Shown here one piece after another: positions 10,906 to 20,465 of a DNA stretch of 64,000 nucleotides. The stretch spans positions 1,243,997-1,307,996 of the forward strand of contig PDUO01000005.1 in assembly GCA_003008705.1 (NCBI GenBank), in the 5' to 3' direction. Source of the stretch: Pezicula radicicola (taxonomy: Eukaryota; Ascomycota; Leotiomycetes; Helotiales; Dermateaceae). Position 1 is the stretch's first letter; each line of letters opens with the position of its first letter. The notes below the pieces were generated by a model. That model saw only the letters and a program-made list of their open reading frames with translations, was not told the origin of the DNA and made no database searches. A program made the position numbers and the translations under genes.

Positions 10906-11153
10906 GGAAAATATATTAACAAATATATGGATCGGAAGTCAATGGATAGTTGCTTGATTTCTATAGGTAGGAAAATGAGAGTATATATACACAAACGAGA
11001 GTGAGTACTGAATCATGCATAAACAACTTGCATAACATCGGAGAAACAGTCTAAATATATGCGAAACGCTTAGAAACCGACTGCCAGAATAATGCCGTCG
11101 GCTCATCTGTAGCATGAACTGATTATAGGCAAGATTTATGGTTTCTGAACTGA

Positions 11154-12074
11154 GTGGCAATACTGGTATATTTGGCAACATGTATTGATAAGCGCAATAG
11201 TGCCGACCTTGCTGAAGCTATCAACATTATGTTTCGATGGTACCAGTGTGCGGAAGTCTGTTATGTATATCTGGCTGACATAGAGAGTACCGATGACAGT
11301 AAGGCACGGGGTACATCTTTTGCTCGATGCAAGTGGTTTACCAGGGGCTGGACGCTACAGGGACTGATCGGTTCGTCAAACATTGAATTCTTTGCTAGGG
11401 ACTAGGTTTGAATTAGTACAAAGAAAAGTTTCAGGATGCAACTCAACCAGATTACTGGCGTTCCTCTAGAGATCTTAGACGACTGGAGAGAAGTCGATTC
11501 TACCAGCGTGGCGCAGAGAATGTCTTGGGCTGCTCACAGGGAGATTACTAAAATCGAGGGTAGAGCATATTCCTTGGTGGGACTATTCAGGGTAAACATG
11601 GCGATGACTTATGGAGAAGAAGAGCAGGAATTCAACCGATTACAGCTGGAGATTATTAAAAGGCTGTCTGATCAGTCGATCTTCGCCTGGAGGGTGATGG
11701 AGACGAACGAGGGCTATTGGCACGCTCTCCTACCGAATTTGCTAATTCTGGCCACATACGTCCAAAGATATATAACCAATTACCTCCACCTCTCATGATG
11801 ACTGAGTATGGACTCCAAATATACGCTGCCCATTAGCAAAAAAGAATTCTCAATTGACATGAGCCAAAAAGCGTACTATATGTACCTGAATTGCTATGAT
11901 GAGAATAGTACCAACCTCAAAAATGTTGCAGATACTCGTGCCCGTACTGCTCTAAATGTGTCATTCAAGGGTAAGGGCCAGATGGCCCGTGTCAATTGCG
12001 ATTGGTTTGAGACTGTCTCGGAGTTATGTACTACCTGGAGTGTTCCAGAGGCCAAGGGCGGTTCTTTTTTTTAA
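11154..12074 (+). pseudogene. HET-domain relic B, middle and C-terminal part
   Basis: A single frame carries recognisable HET blocks: VYLATCIDKRNSADLAEAIN, MFRWYQCAEVCYVYLADIE, FARCKWFTRGWTLQGLIG and SNIEFFARD. Then comes ITGVPLEILDDW, AQRMSWAAHRE, AYSLVGLF, MAMTYGEE and FNRLQLEIIKRLSDQSIFAW. The frame is broken by TAG at 11403 (expected Trp after FFARD), TGA at 11412 and TGA TGA after 11790, with no frameshift between them. VYLATC-IDK aligns with the family VWIDTCCIDK block and is degraded. The part beyond 11800 is less conserved. Since relic A also contains that block, A and B look like two overlapping fragments of different copies. Confidence 0.82.
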
Positions 12075-12705
12075 CTTTGAGGAAGTTTTCAAGCAAGTTC
12101 CTAAGAAACGCGTGAGCCGACGAAATGTAAGTTTTCCCTTGATCACTACCGACGAATTTTACAAAGACCAACGATAACTCACATTAGGAAGGAATTACAA
12201 GCTTTCGAGACTGGTAGCTATTTTTGGCGTTCTATATACTTTTTTGTCAGACATGAAAATAAAGGGCAACATCCCAGATTCGGTGGAGCTCTTCGCTTAG
12301 CTCTATACAATGCCGGCTTGGTCGCATGTTCAGTACCGTCGTCGATGGCTCAGCCAAAGCTTGCAGAATTCGAAAGCCCCAATAACAGAGAGAGATAATA
12401 AACCTGCTATTCTCGGTAAGTCATAGCCAAAGAGGTAGATACCGATTAACCTTTTGTAGTTATCTGAATATACTAAATTTTTCCTTGAAACAAATAGAAG
12501 TAAAAAATACATATCGACAATTCAGAGTTGGAGGACTGCAAAGCCGATTCCGGTCTAATTTTTGTCATATCACCAAGATCCGACCTCTGAACTACTTCTA
12601 GTTTATCAAGCTTCATGGATCAGAATTCTCAAGTCTAAAATAATTACTATTGAAAATTCCTAGAATATATACAGGCACATAACTGCATTTACTGAAAGCC
12701 GCCGG
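12075..12705. other. Intergenic, HET 3' remnant and spacer
   Basis: The first 100 bp may still be HET-gene tail in another frame. The rest is AT-rich with no recognisable gene. It includes the 3' flank of the tyrosinase gene. Confidence 0.4.
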
Positions 12706-14168
12706 TCAGTCATAAGTATAGCAGAATGGCCCCGAAGTCGTGCTCATAAGATCAGCCATCATAGGTGTCCCAGGAGCAGCAAGACCAAGATTGATTATCG
12801 TCTCCAGAGTTGTGTTGGCACTAGGCGGAGAGTCCAAGAAAGTCCCCGTACCAGCAATGGCGTTCGACCTATTCTTTATATCTAGGTTCTGCCATATCCA
12901 CCAAACACGATCAATCATGCCATGATGAAGATAAAATACCGGATCGCCAGGGCTCACAAAAACATCATCGGCAGGGTCACCACCAATTGTGTAATGCCCA
13001 CCTCCATGAACACCAATGTTGCCACTTCCTGGTACACCTTGCATATGCAACTGGAATGTTGCAATATCTTTTGAATTCAGGATCAGATTCACAATCGCGG
13101 TCATATTGGCATAGGCTGTATTAACAGCAGTACTCAAGTCGCGGGACAGACATCGTGGATTGTACTCAAACCCTGTACCTGTTGCTACAGTTCCATCGTT
13201 TTTAGGAAGGCTGACAGGGCCTAAATTGACAGTCATATTTTGGAACGGTCCGGAAGTGACGCAGCCCCCACCCGTGCCAGCTGGAAGATAGACATCCGGT
13301 GTTCCTGGAAGTGTGAGAATGATAGGTCCTTTGTCAGGGATGAATGCACCGTTGCCGGACATAGAAGTCGTACTTCCATCAAATATTGGGTAAGTGGTGA
13401 CGTTTTTTGCCGACAATCCCCAGTTCCCTGTAGTTAGAAACTCGGAGTTAGTTTACTTGTCCTGTTAAATATCGGGGGTAACTCAAACATGATTCAGGAG
13501 CAATGAGTAAATTCAACCCACAAAGGGCAAATTTACTCCGAGAACGACTTACAATATGGCTGTGTTCCTCTGTACCCGCACTCGGTGCGTAGCGCTTGTT
13601 CATAATTCCAAGTGAAGAAGCGGTGCCAAGCGAGAAAGGTACCCTGAAATTTCTTTTGAGCATGTTGTAGCGTATTTTAGATAGGCCAAATTTACGTACG
13701 GTATAATGAATCGTAAGAGTCTGGTTGATATGTGTTCCAAGAAAGTCATCATATCTGCTCCTAACTCCAGGAATAAGGCTGGTCGGCGTCAAGGCGGTCT
13801 TGTTTTGCAAGCACAGAACAGCATCGGTGTATGCAATTCTCTCTGTACTGGAGAGAGTGCTCCTAGGAATGAATTAGTAGATTATTCCTGGAGATGCACG
13901 TTTGTATGGCTTGAGCATTCCTATGAGATAATAACATATGTGCTTACCATTCTCGTCGGACACTTATATTGCTCAGAGAGCACGTCGATGACACAGAACG
14001 GTTTCCTGTAGCTTCTTGCAAAGCTTCCGCTTCGTTTTCAGAAGCTTGTGAAGCTAGCTGATTAAGCAATGCTGTGTCATATGTAGTCCTATCCAGGACA
14101 GGTTTTCCGCTTGCGATCAAAACAAGTAGCGAAACAACTAAATTCATGGGCCAGAAAAAGATGTGCAT
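12706..14168 (-). CDS. Tyrosinase (type-3 copper monooxygenase), secreted
   Basis: Predicted o-diphenol/monophenol oxidase of the tyrosinase family. Exons in transcript order are 14168-13948, 13862-13700, 13643-13553 and 13427-12706; phases agree and give 398 aa. An N-terminal hydrophobic stretch (MNLVVSLLVLIASG) fits a signal peptide. The CuA site is spread over exons 2 and 3: DDFLGTHINQT, LTIHYT, then GTFLAWHRFFTW. The CuB site is in exon 4: QLHMQG, GVHGGGH, then DPVFYLHHGMIDRVWW. All six copper-ligand histidines appear to be present. The chain is short and lacks the long C-terminal extension of polyphenol oxidases that are cleaved on maturation. It is intact although HET relics lie beside it. 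Likely roles are phenolic oxidation or pigment formation outside the cell. Confidence 0.92.
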
Positions 14169-14903
14169 TTTGACGCGAGAGCGTAACTTTGCTACCTAGA
14201 CTAGGGTATCGAGAGAGTGAAAATGTCTCTGGGGAGCAACCCAGAAGTCGGTAGTTTAAAGGACCTTTTTATTTTTTTTATCTACTGTGGCTTCCTCGTA
14301 TACATGGAGGATTTTCTCCTCCTGCATGTTCGCGCTATTCCAGTCCTGCAAATAAATTTCATTAGTCTTGCAGGCGACAGAAAGGACGTCCGATTTATCT
14401 CACCTGTGTGAATTGAGTTTTATAAACCTGCAATATACAAGAACCAACCGCCACAGTTCTGAACGTGACTATATTGCTACGTTCTGAATGGTTCGGTAAT
14501 TCTCTAGAAATGTGCCACGATGCGCTCTTATTGGTGTTAGATGTAAGAAAATCAACTTTGGGTCCGAGACTCGGTTCACTCGAAGTTTTCTCCGTTATCC
14601 GGTCTGTCAAATGCAGTCAGCAATCATGATGCCAAGCCGACGCGGGTAGGAGTCGCTCTTGGATGTGGATTGGTACAATAAATTAAGGCTATTTATACGG
14701 TTGAGATATGCTGGGAGGAAGAACCCTATCCAATTCATCATTCGTTAGAAGTCTGGAAGGTCTAGACTCTGTAAGGCTGCCATTCTGCGGGCTTATCTCT
14801 ATTTTGATTTTAGGCCGAATTCTAAATGGCCACCACTTTGTAGGGACGGCTTGCAACCCATGCTCCATATTATGTATGTTAACTTCAACCTCGCCCGTTT
14901 TGC

Positions 14904-14972
14904 GGGTCCTAATACGTGTACAACACTACAATTAATATTTGACACATGTTGTGGCGCTTTCGGCTTACCGCC
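14904..14972 (+). repeat. 69-bp direct repeat, copy 1
   Basis: It aligns without gaps to 15212-15280. Both share GATATTTGACACATGTTGT-like cores and end in ACCGCC. By eye there are about 11 differences, of which about 8 are transitions. This fits two copies of an old element mutated by C-to-T changes. Confidence 0.75.
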
Positions 14973-15211
14973 CTGGTACGTATCTAAATCAAGTAAGTTA
15001 CTTAAATTGAAAAATACTAGTAGAACTTACGTGGTGTTGTTCAAATATCAAGTTTAGCATGGTACACGTGTCAAGACCCTGTTTTGTAAACAGACCCGTG
15101 GTAGCTTGAAGTTAAATAAAGTTCCATAATCTATTAAACGTCAGTTAGATCTAATGGTAACAGCTAGGTATATTATTAGTAGAAGTGGAATCCTAACAAT
15201 TCACTCCTGAA

Positions 15212-15280
15212 GGGTCCTGATACGCGTACACGGCTACAATTGATATTTGACACATGTTGTAGTGCTTCGGGCTCACCGCC
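15212..15280 (+). repeat. 69-bp direct repeat, copy 2
   Basis: Second copy of the unit at 14904-14972, same strand, 308 bp further on. It keeps more CpG-type sites (TACGCGTACA where copy 1 has TACGTGTACA), so copy 1 looks the more decayed. Confidence 0.75.
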
Positions 15281-16072
15281 TCTAGCGACGTGGAAGTACA
15301 GTACAACTGTTCACTTCAGATCCAAAACTAACTCTTTAGCTAACATTTATAGTTATTGAAATTTTATATTTAGAAGCATCAGTCATAGAAACTCAATTTA
15401 GAACAAACCATGCTTATTCTAACGTTTTGGGGGCTAATGTTCTGAATATCTAACTAACTCTTAACTACATTGATTAATAGGTTAGTTTAGTCAAATTAGT
15501 AACACTATTTTACACAGCTATGAATGACCAATTAGATATCAAATTGGCAAAATATGTGAAGCTATGCTAAGGTTATGCAAACATTTTGCCTTTTGCTCTT
15601 ACTCTATCTACAAGGAATAATTAAGTCAAGTAAATTCCTTAGGCAAGTGGACTCCTCCCTTCAAGTCAGATTAATCAAGTAGGGTTGCTCAGGGATTTAT
15701 GGACTTGAAATTTTTTTCCCTCGAAATGGCACACTAAATCTTCACAAGTACTAACGAGAAGAGCTATGCCTTCTTAAGCGCCTCCTATCAACTACCGCAA
15801 TAACACCCTAGCGGTTTAAAACTTCAAGCGAAATAAGTTATTTAGTCGCTTAAGAGTACTTGGTGCTGTGCAATAAAATTGGCAAGAAATTTGTACTTAA
15901 GGAGGGCCACAAGAACCCTAATGCACCGAGGGAAGTGCTGTATTGGGGAGAAACAAGCACATCGCCACAAGAAATAATGTGCAGCTTGCAGTGAATAATT
16001 CGAATTCTAACATACTTGAGCATTCCTTTGCTTAGATTCCACCAAGACATTATTTACCGACAGAAAATATCC

Positions 16073-16903
16073 TTATCGTGCAGTATATCCAGCATCAACG
16101 GGAAGTGATACACCGGTGATATACGAAGAAGCATCAGAAGCCAACCATAACGAACCCTGTGCAATTTCATGAGGTACTGCCCACCGATTCAACCAGCTGA
16201 CTTGAGGCGCAAATTCCTCATGAGTGGTTCCCATTACTTTCAGCGCATTTGCTGACATCTGGGTATAAACTGCACCTGGTGCAATGGCATTCACCCGTAC
16301 ACCATAAGAACCACTCTCCATGGCCGCAGACTTGGTCAAACCAATAATTCCATGTTTTGCCGTAGTGTAAGCCGGCATATTGGGTTGGGGCTTGAAAGCG
16401 TTGACTGAAGCAATATTGATAATCGAACCACCAGTGCCTTGTTTCATAAATTGCTGCAGTTCGTACTTGATGCAAAGAGCCGTGCCGGTCAAGTTGACGG
16501 CTATCACCTTGTTCCAATAGTCCTCATCGAAATCAGAGAGTTTGTTTCCATCTGGTGTAAGAGCAGCATTATTGACCGCGACATCCAGTTTTCCAAACTT
16601 CGCAACCGTTTCTTTGATCATATTTTGTACGTCTGCGGACTTTGAGATATCTGTCTTGACAAAGATTGCTTCTCCTCCAGCTTGCAAGAGCTCTGATACT
16701 ACCTGCTTTCCTAAGTCCTCTGCAATATCGGCGACAACGACTTTTGCACCAGCTTTAATAAAGGTATGGGCTGTTTCCTTGCCCATTCCTTGCGAAGCTC
16801 CTGTAATTATCGCGACTTTTCCTTCAAGTACAGGGTATGTCTTCACTTCAGGGATATTTAGCGATGCAGGTAGGTGAAATGGTTCTGCTTGGAGGGTTGA
16901 CAT
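16073..16903 (-). CDS. Short-chain dehydrogenase/reductase (classical SDR)
   Basis: NAD(P)-dependent oxidoreductase, 276 aa in one exon. The Rossmann glycine motif TGASQGMG is at residues 34-41, the NNAA motif at 111-114, a catalytic Ser near 166 (NIASV) and the catalytic Tyr179-x3-Lys183 (YTTAK). The C-terminal SYITGVSLPVDAGYTAR is typical of classical SDRs acting on polyols, sugars or small alcohols. Cofactor choice: VVVADIAED ends beta-2 with Asp, which usually favours NAD(H). It is divergent from the sugar transporter at 17838, with a 934-bp intergene, which suggests a linked role in sugar or sugar-acid metabolism. The exact substrate is not determinable here. Confidence 0.9.
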   Translation of the reverse strand: MSTLQAEPFHLPASLNIPEVKTYPVLEGKVAIITGASQGMGKETAHTFIKAGAKVVVADIAEDLGKQVVSELLQAGGEAIFVKTDISKSADVQNMIKETVAKFGKLDVAVNNAALTPDGNKLSDFDEDYWNKVIAVNLTGTALCIKYELQQFMKQGTGGSIINIASVNAFKPQPNMPAYTTAKHGIIGLTKSAAMESGSYGVRVNAIAPGAVYTQMSANALKVMGTTHEEFAPQVSWLNRWAVPHEIAQGSLWLASDASSYITGVSLPVDAGYTAR

Positions 16904-17837
16904 GGTGATTGTGGAATATAATCGTTATGTTGCTGTTCAATAGAATAGTATGGAGAGTTGGTAGTAGAGGATAAGTTAGGAGCTTTGAAATATGAATTTG
17001 TGAAGTATTCGGAATACTTGGATAGACTTAATCGCGGGGTACTGGAACATCCATTCCATTTCGGGTCCAGTCACTTAAATCTCCTGTTCCTCACGAACCA
17101 CCGGCAGTGTGGTTTTCAGGGTCCACTACTGTCAGATGTGGAGAGCCGCCATCTGATCATTGCCATGTTGATATTTTCATGCAGGTTTTCGAACTTACCA
17201 CGCTGTTAACATTTTCGAGGACGTACATCTCTCCCCTCCCCCACTTATACTAGATCCTGGTCAAATGCAGTACTCGTACTGGGGACGAATAAACGTTAAT
17301 TATTAGTAGGTGACGAGCCACGTTAAATTTAACGTTTATTCATCCTTAGTACGAGTAGACAACGGGTTGTGGCGAGTTTGCATACAGTATCTCATGTAAT
17401 GTCCACGACAGGTTAGAGCATAATAGTCATCTGTAGATCATGAAGTATATATCTCGACTAATTCATCAGTCTACTGACATGAAGTTCACTACAACCGGCT
17501 AGGGCTGCGGGCTTACTACCTACCGAAAATGTTTCCTTCTAGCCAACCAGGTACTTGGACTGCTGGTTTTGGGTCAGCATCACTATGTCTAGATATGTAC
17601 TGTAACCTTCATACGTAGTATTGAAGACAGGGTGCATCTGGATTGCACAGCTCGGTTTTTGATTCGGAAGTCCCTCTATATTTCATGATAAGATAGCTCG
17701 AGCAAAGTAGCTGCAGATGAAATACAGCAGTGCGCAGTTCTTCATTTCTCTCCTGCACTTCAGCTCCCTTTATTTCTACTTGAGAGAAGCAAAGATTTCT
17801 GTATTCACTGGAACAGAAGATTTCAACCTAATCAACC
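16904..17837. promoter_or_regulatory. Divergent promoter region, SDR and sugar transporter
   Basis: This 934-bp intergene serves the 5' ends of two oppositely transcribed genes. It contains a short TA-flanked inverted-repeat element (17271-17357) near its middle. No defined operator was recognised. A CT-rich stretch precedes the transporter ATG, as is common in fungal promoters. Confidence 0.5.
17271..17357. mobile_element. TA-flanked MITE-like element, about 83 bp
   Basis: Terminal inverted repeats of about 30 bp: the left arm begins CTCGTACTGGGGACGAATAA, and the reverse complement of the right arm begins CTCGTACTAAGGATGAATAA. The differences are transitions. TA flanks both ends, fitting Tc1/mariner or Fot1/pogo-type insertion. 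No coding capacity. Confidence 0.7.
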
Positions 17838-19844
17838 ATGGCGGAGTCCATCACAGAGAAAGCTAGGGGCTACCAGTCCCAGGAAACTGGGAACGAGATG
17901 TCCACTCCTGAGGTCATTACTTCTCAAGAGAAAGTAAGAGACTGGAATGTTGATACACAGCAAAATTCTATACCTTTGAAACCCCAGACGAGTTTTATCA
18001 ACATCATTGTAAGTTTTGATTTCACTACGAGAAAAGTCATGCTTACAATTTGCAGGTAATTGCGACTGCTTGTATTGGAGGGTTCAATTATGGATATGGT
18101 GCCAATATCATTGCGGGTTCTTTAGCACAGACTTCATTCATCGCCAAATTTTTGTCTAGTGGAAACACAGCTGCAACTGTGGATGGTATGCTGACATCGT
18201 AAGTAATACGCCTTGACGCTTTTCAGAAATGGAAAAGCGCTTTGTGATTGACATTGATATCGACTTATAGTTATCTCGCTGGTGCTTTCATCGGTGCTAT
18301 TGTCCAAACTCCACTCTCAAATAAGTTCGGACGTCGAGGTGCCACAGCTATTGCTGCTATCCTCATCATCATATCCGGTGCTCTCCAATGCGGCTCGGTA
18401 CACGTCGGAATGTTCATCACATTCCGTATCATCAATGGAATCGGTGGTGGTATGGTGATTAGCAACTCACCAGTATACATGAGTGAAGTATCACCACCAC
18501 ATACCCGTGGTATGCTAGTTGGTTGTCAAGGAATTGGGATTGTGTCTTCCTACATCCTGTGCGCTCTAATGGCACTTTGTTTTAGCTTTGTTACCCAGAA
18601 CTACCAATGGAGGATGAACTTCATTATCTTGACGTTCTTTGGTTTGTGTCTTCTCAGTTCTCTATATTGGCTACCGGAGTCTCCAAGATGGCTCTTTGAG
18701 AAAGGTCGTGCCGAGGAAGCGAAGAAAGTTCTTGACTACTTACATACTACGAAAAGTGACCCTGAAGGTCGTGTCGCTAAAGCTGAATTTATTCAGATTA
18801 AGGCACAAGTCGAGACGGAAAAATCCCTGCCTAGTGGATACTTGTACATTTTGCGTACACCTCACTTGAGAAAGCGGGCTCTTGTAACTATCCTTTTGTG
18901 GAGTATGTATTCCCTAGCTAAGTTCTCTGTCATCATTGTCATAAATTTCTGAACAAGAAACACTAACTCTGACTTTTTCACAGCCATGGCACAAGGTACT
19001 GGAATCACTTGCATCGCAAACCTGACTCCAACTCTTATGGGTAACCTTGGTTTCGGAACAACCATGCAACTAGGACTAGTTGTTGCATGGACATCATGCC
19101 TGATTGTCGGCTGCTTATTCAACATATACTTTCTTGACAGAGTTGGTCGGGTCAAACTACTAGGTAAGTAGCAGTGCTATTCACTTGACTTGGGTAACTC
19201 ACTTGACTTGAGTGATTCAAGATTTTCCGAAGAATCCCTAGAATTAAGCGATTCATAAACTCTTCGTAAAAAAACCAACCCCACGAATCCCTTTCCATAC
19301 TCACATAAATCTGACAAACAACATCTTAGTTGCCGGCGGATTAGGAAGTTGCATCCTCCTTAGCACCGAAGCAGCACTCGAAAAATATTATCTCAACTCT
19401 GGTAACACAGCTGGTATCAATGCAGCCGTTGCAATCTACTTCCTCTTCGGAACCTACTTCACAACCACTATCGAATGTACTGCTTACGTATATGGCTCCG
19501 AGATTTGGCCTACACACTTACGTAGTCATGGTTCAACACTCGCTTATGGAAGCTTCTTTGCCAATTCCATTGCTTATAGCGCACCAGCTACAGTAGCATT
19601 TAACAGTATTGGGTGGAAGTATTATATGGTTTTTGTTGCTGTGACAGCACCTTTTACGGTTGCTGTTTGGTGGTTGTTTCCGGAGGTATGTATTGTTTGG
19701 AATTTGTTGATATTGTGATGAATGCTGATAGTGGTGTAGACTAAGGGACTACCGCTAGAAGAAATTAATGGCCTTTTTGGTGATAAGGTCGAGATTACTT
19801 TCAAAGATGCTCTCTACGATGATAGTGTTAAGTCTACTGAGTAG
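17838..19844 (+). CDS. MFS sugar porter
   Basis: Predicted plasma-membrane sugar/H+ symporter of the MFS sugar-porter family. Exons 17838-18008, 18056-18198, 18271-18902, 18984-19163, 19330-19685 and 19740-19844 join in phase to 528 aa, the usual length. Visible motifs are GGFNYGYGANII in helix 1, NKFGRRGATAIAA (the loop 2-3 GRR motif), WRMNFI, then PESPRWLFEKGRAEEA (the sugar-porter PESPR signature), and DRVGRVKLL in loop 8-9. The fifth exon has YVYGSEIWPTHLRS. The motifs fit the alpha-glucoside or lactose/cellodextrin permease subgroup, but substrate is inference. It is divergent from the SDR and about 620 bp upstream of the GH115 gene on the same strand. Intron 4 carries a short repeat motif (19188-19205) that recurs at 52680. 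Confidence 0.92.
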
Positions 19845-20328
19845 AGAGGGTTTGAATAACTTCCTATAGTGCTGAAGGTCAGGCGGAATGGTAGAAGAAT
19901 GAAAGATGATGAGGAGATAGTCGGCAGAATAACGTGGGTTGATGTATACAGAGGTAGTTTTTTTTATAGGCATCTTTACGTCTCTAGAAACTAGAATATC
20001 TTCTGTGGAATTCGACACTACCATGTGACTCGATTTGTGTGACTTGAGCAACTCACTTGACTAAGTAAATTGATTTGCGTTACTTAAATCTATTCTTATG
20101 TGATCGCTGTTCGTAACTGACTAACGCTTGTATACGAATTCTTTCAAATATTCCTTGTAAACAATACTTCAATCGTCAATAGCGCTGTAAAGACATAGTT
20201 TGACATAGTCGACTGTACAGGCTTCAACTGCCCACTTTTGTCAACTCCGGAGGCAACTACCCCGCATCCCCTCACAAACCTGGAGTAGGAGATGCCAGAG
20301 CAAAAGACTTCATGGTATTTGGAAGATA

Positions 20329-20337
20329 CTATAAATA
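20329..20337 (+). promoter_or_regulatory. TATA box of the GH115 gene
   Basis: CTATAAATA about 130 bp before the ATG at 20466, followed by a CT-rich tract. Spacing is typical for a regulated fungal gene. Inferred from sequence only. Confidence 0.45.
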
Positions 20338-20465
20338 CTTGAAATATTGAACCAACAAAAAGGGAAGAGCTTTTTCTCTTTCGATCCTCCTAGAAACTCA
20401 ACATTTTTTACGTCCCTCTCCCTTGCTCGCGGCTACCCACTTTAGGTTTCTCTTCCAATGTCAAT

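Larger units (their letters stand above)
14169..16072. other. Gene-free spacer with decayed repeats
   Basis: No family-like ORF. A TTTATAAAA string on the minus strand at 14418-14426 could be the tyrosinase TATA box, about 250 bp from its ATG. From about 14900 the DNA is AT-rich and carries a 69-bp direct repeat (14904 and 15212). Scattered TCAAGT/ACTTGA strings recur, as elsewhere in the window. Confidence 0.45.
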
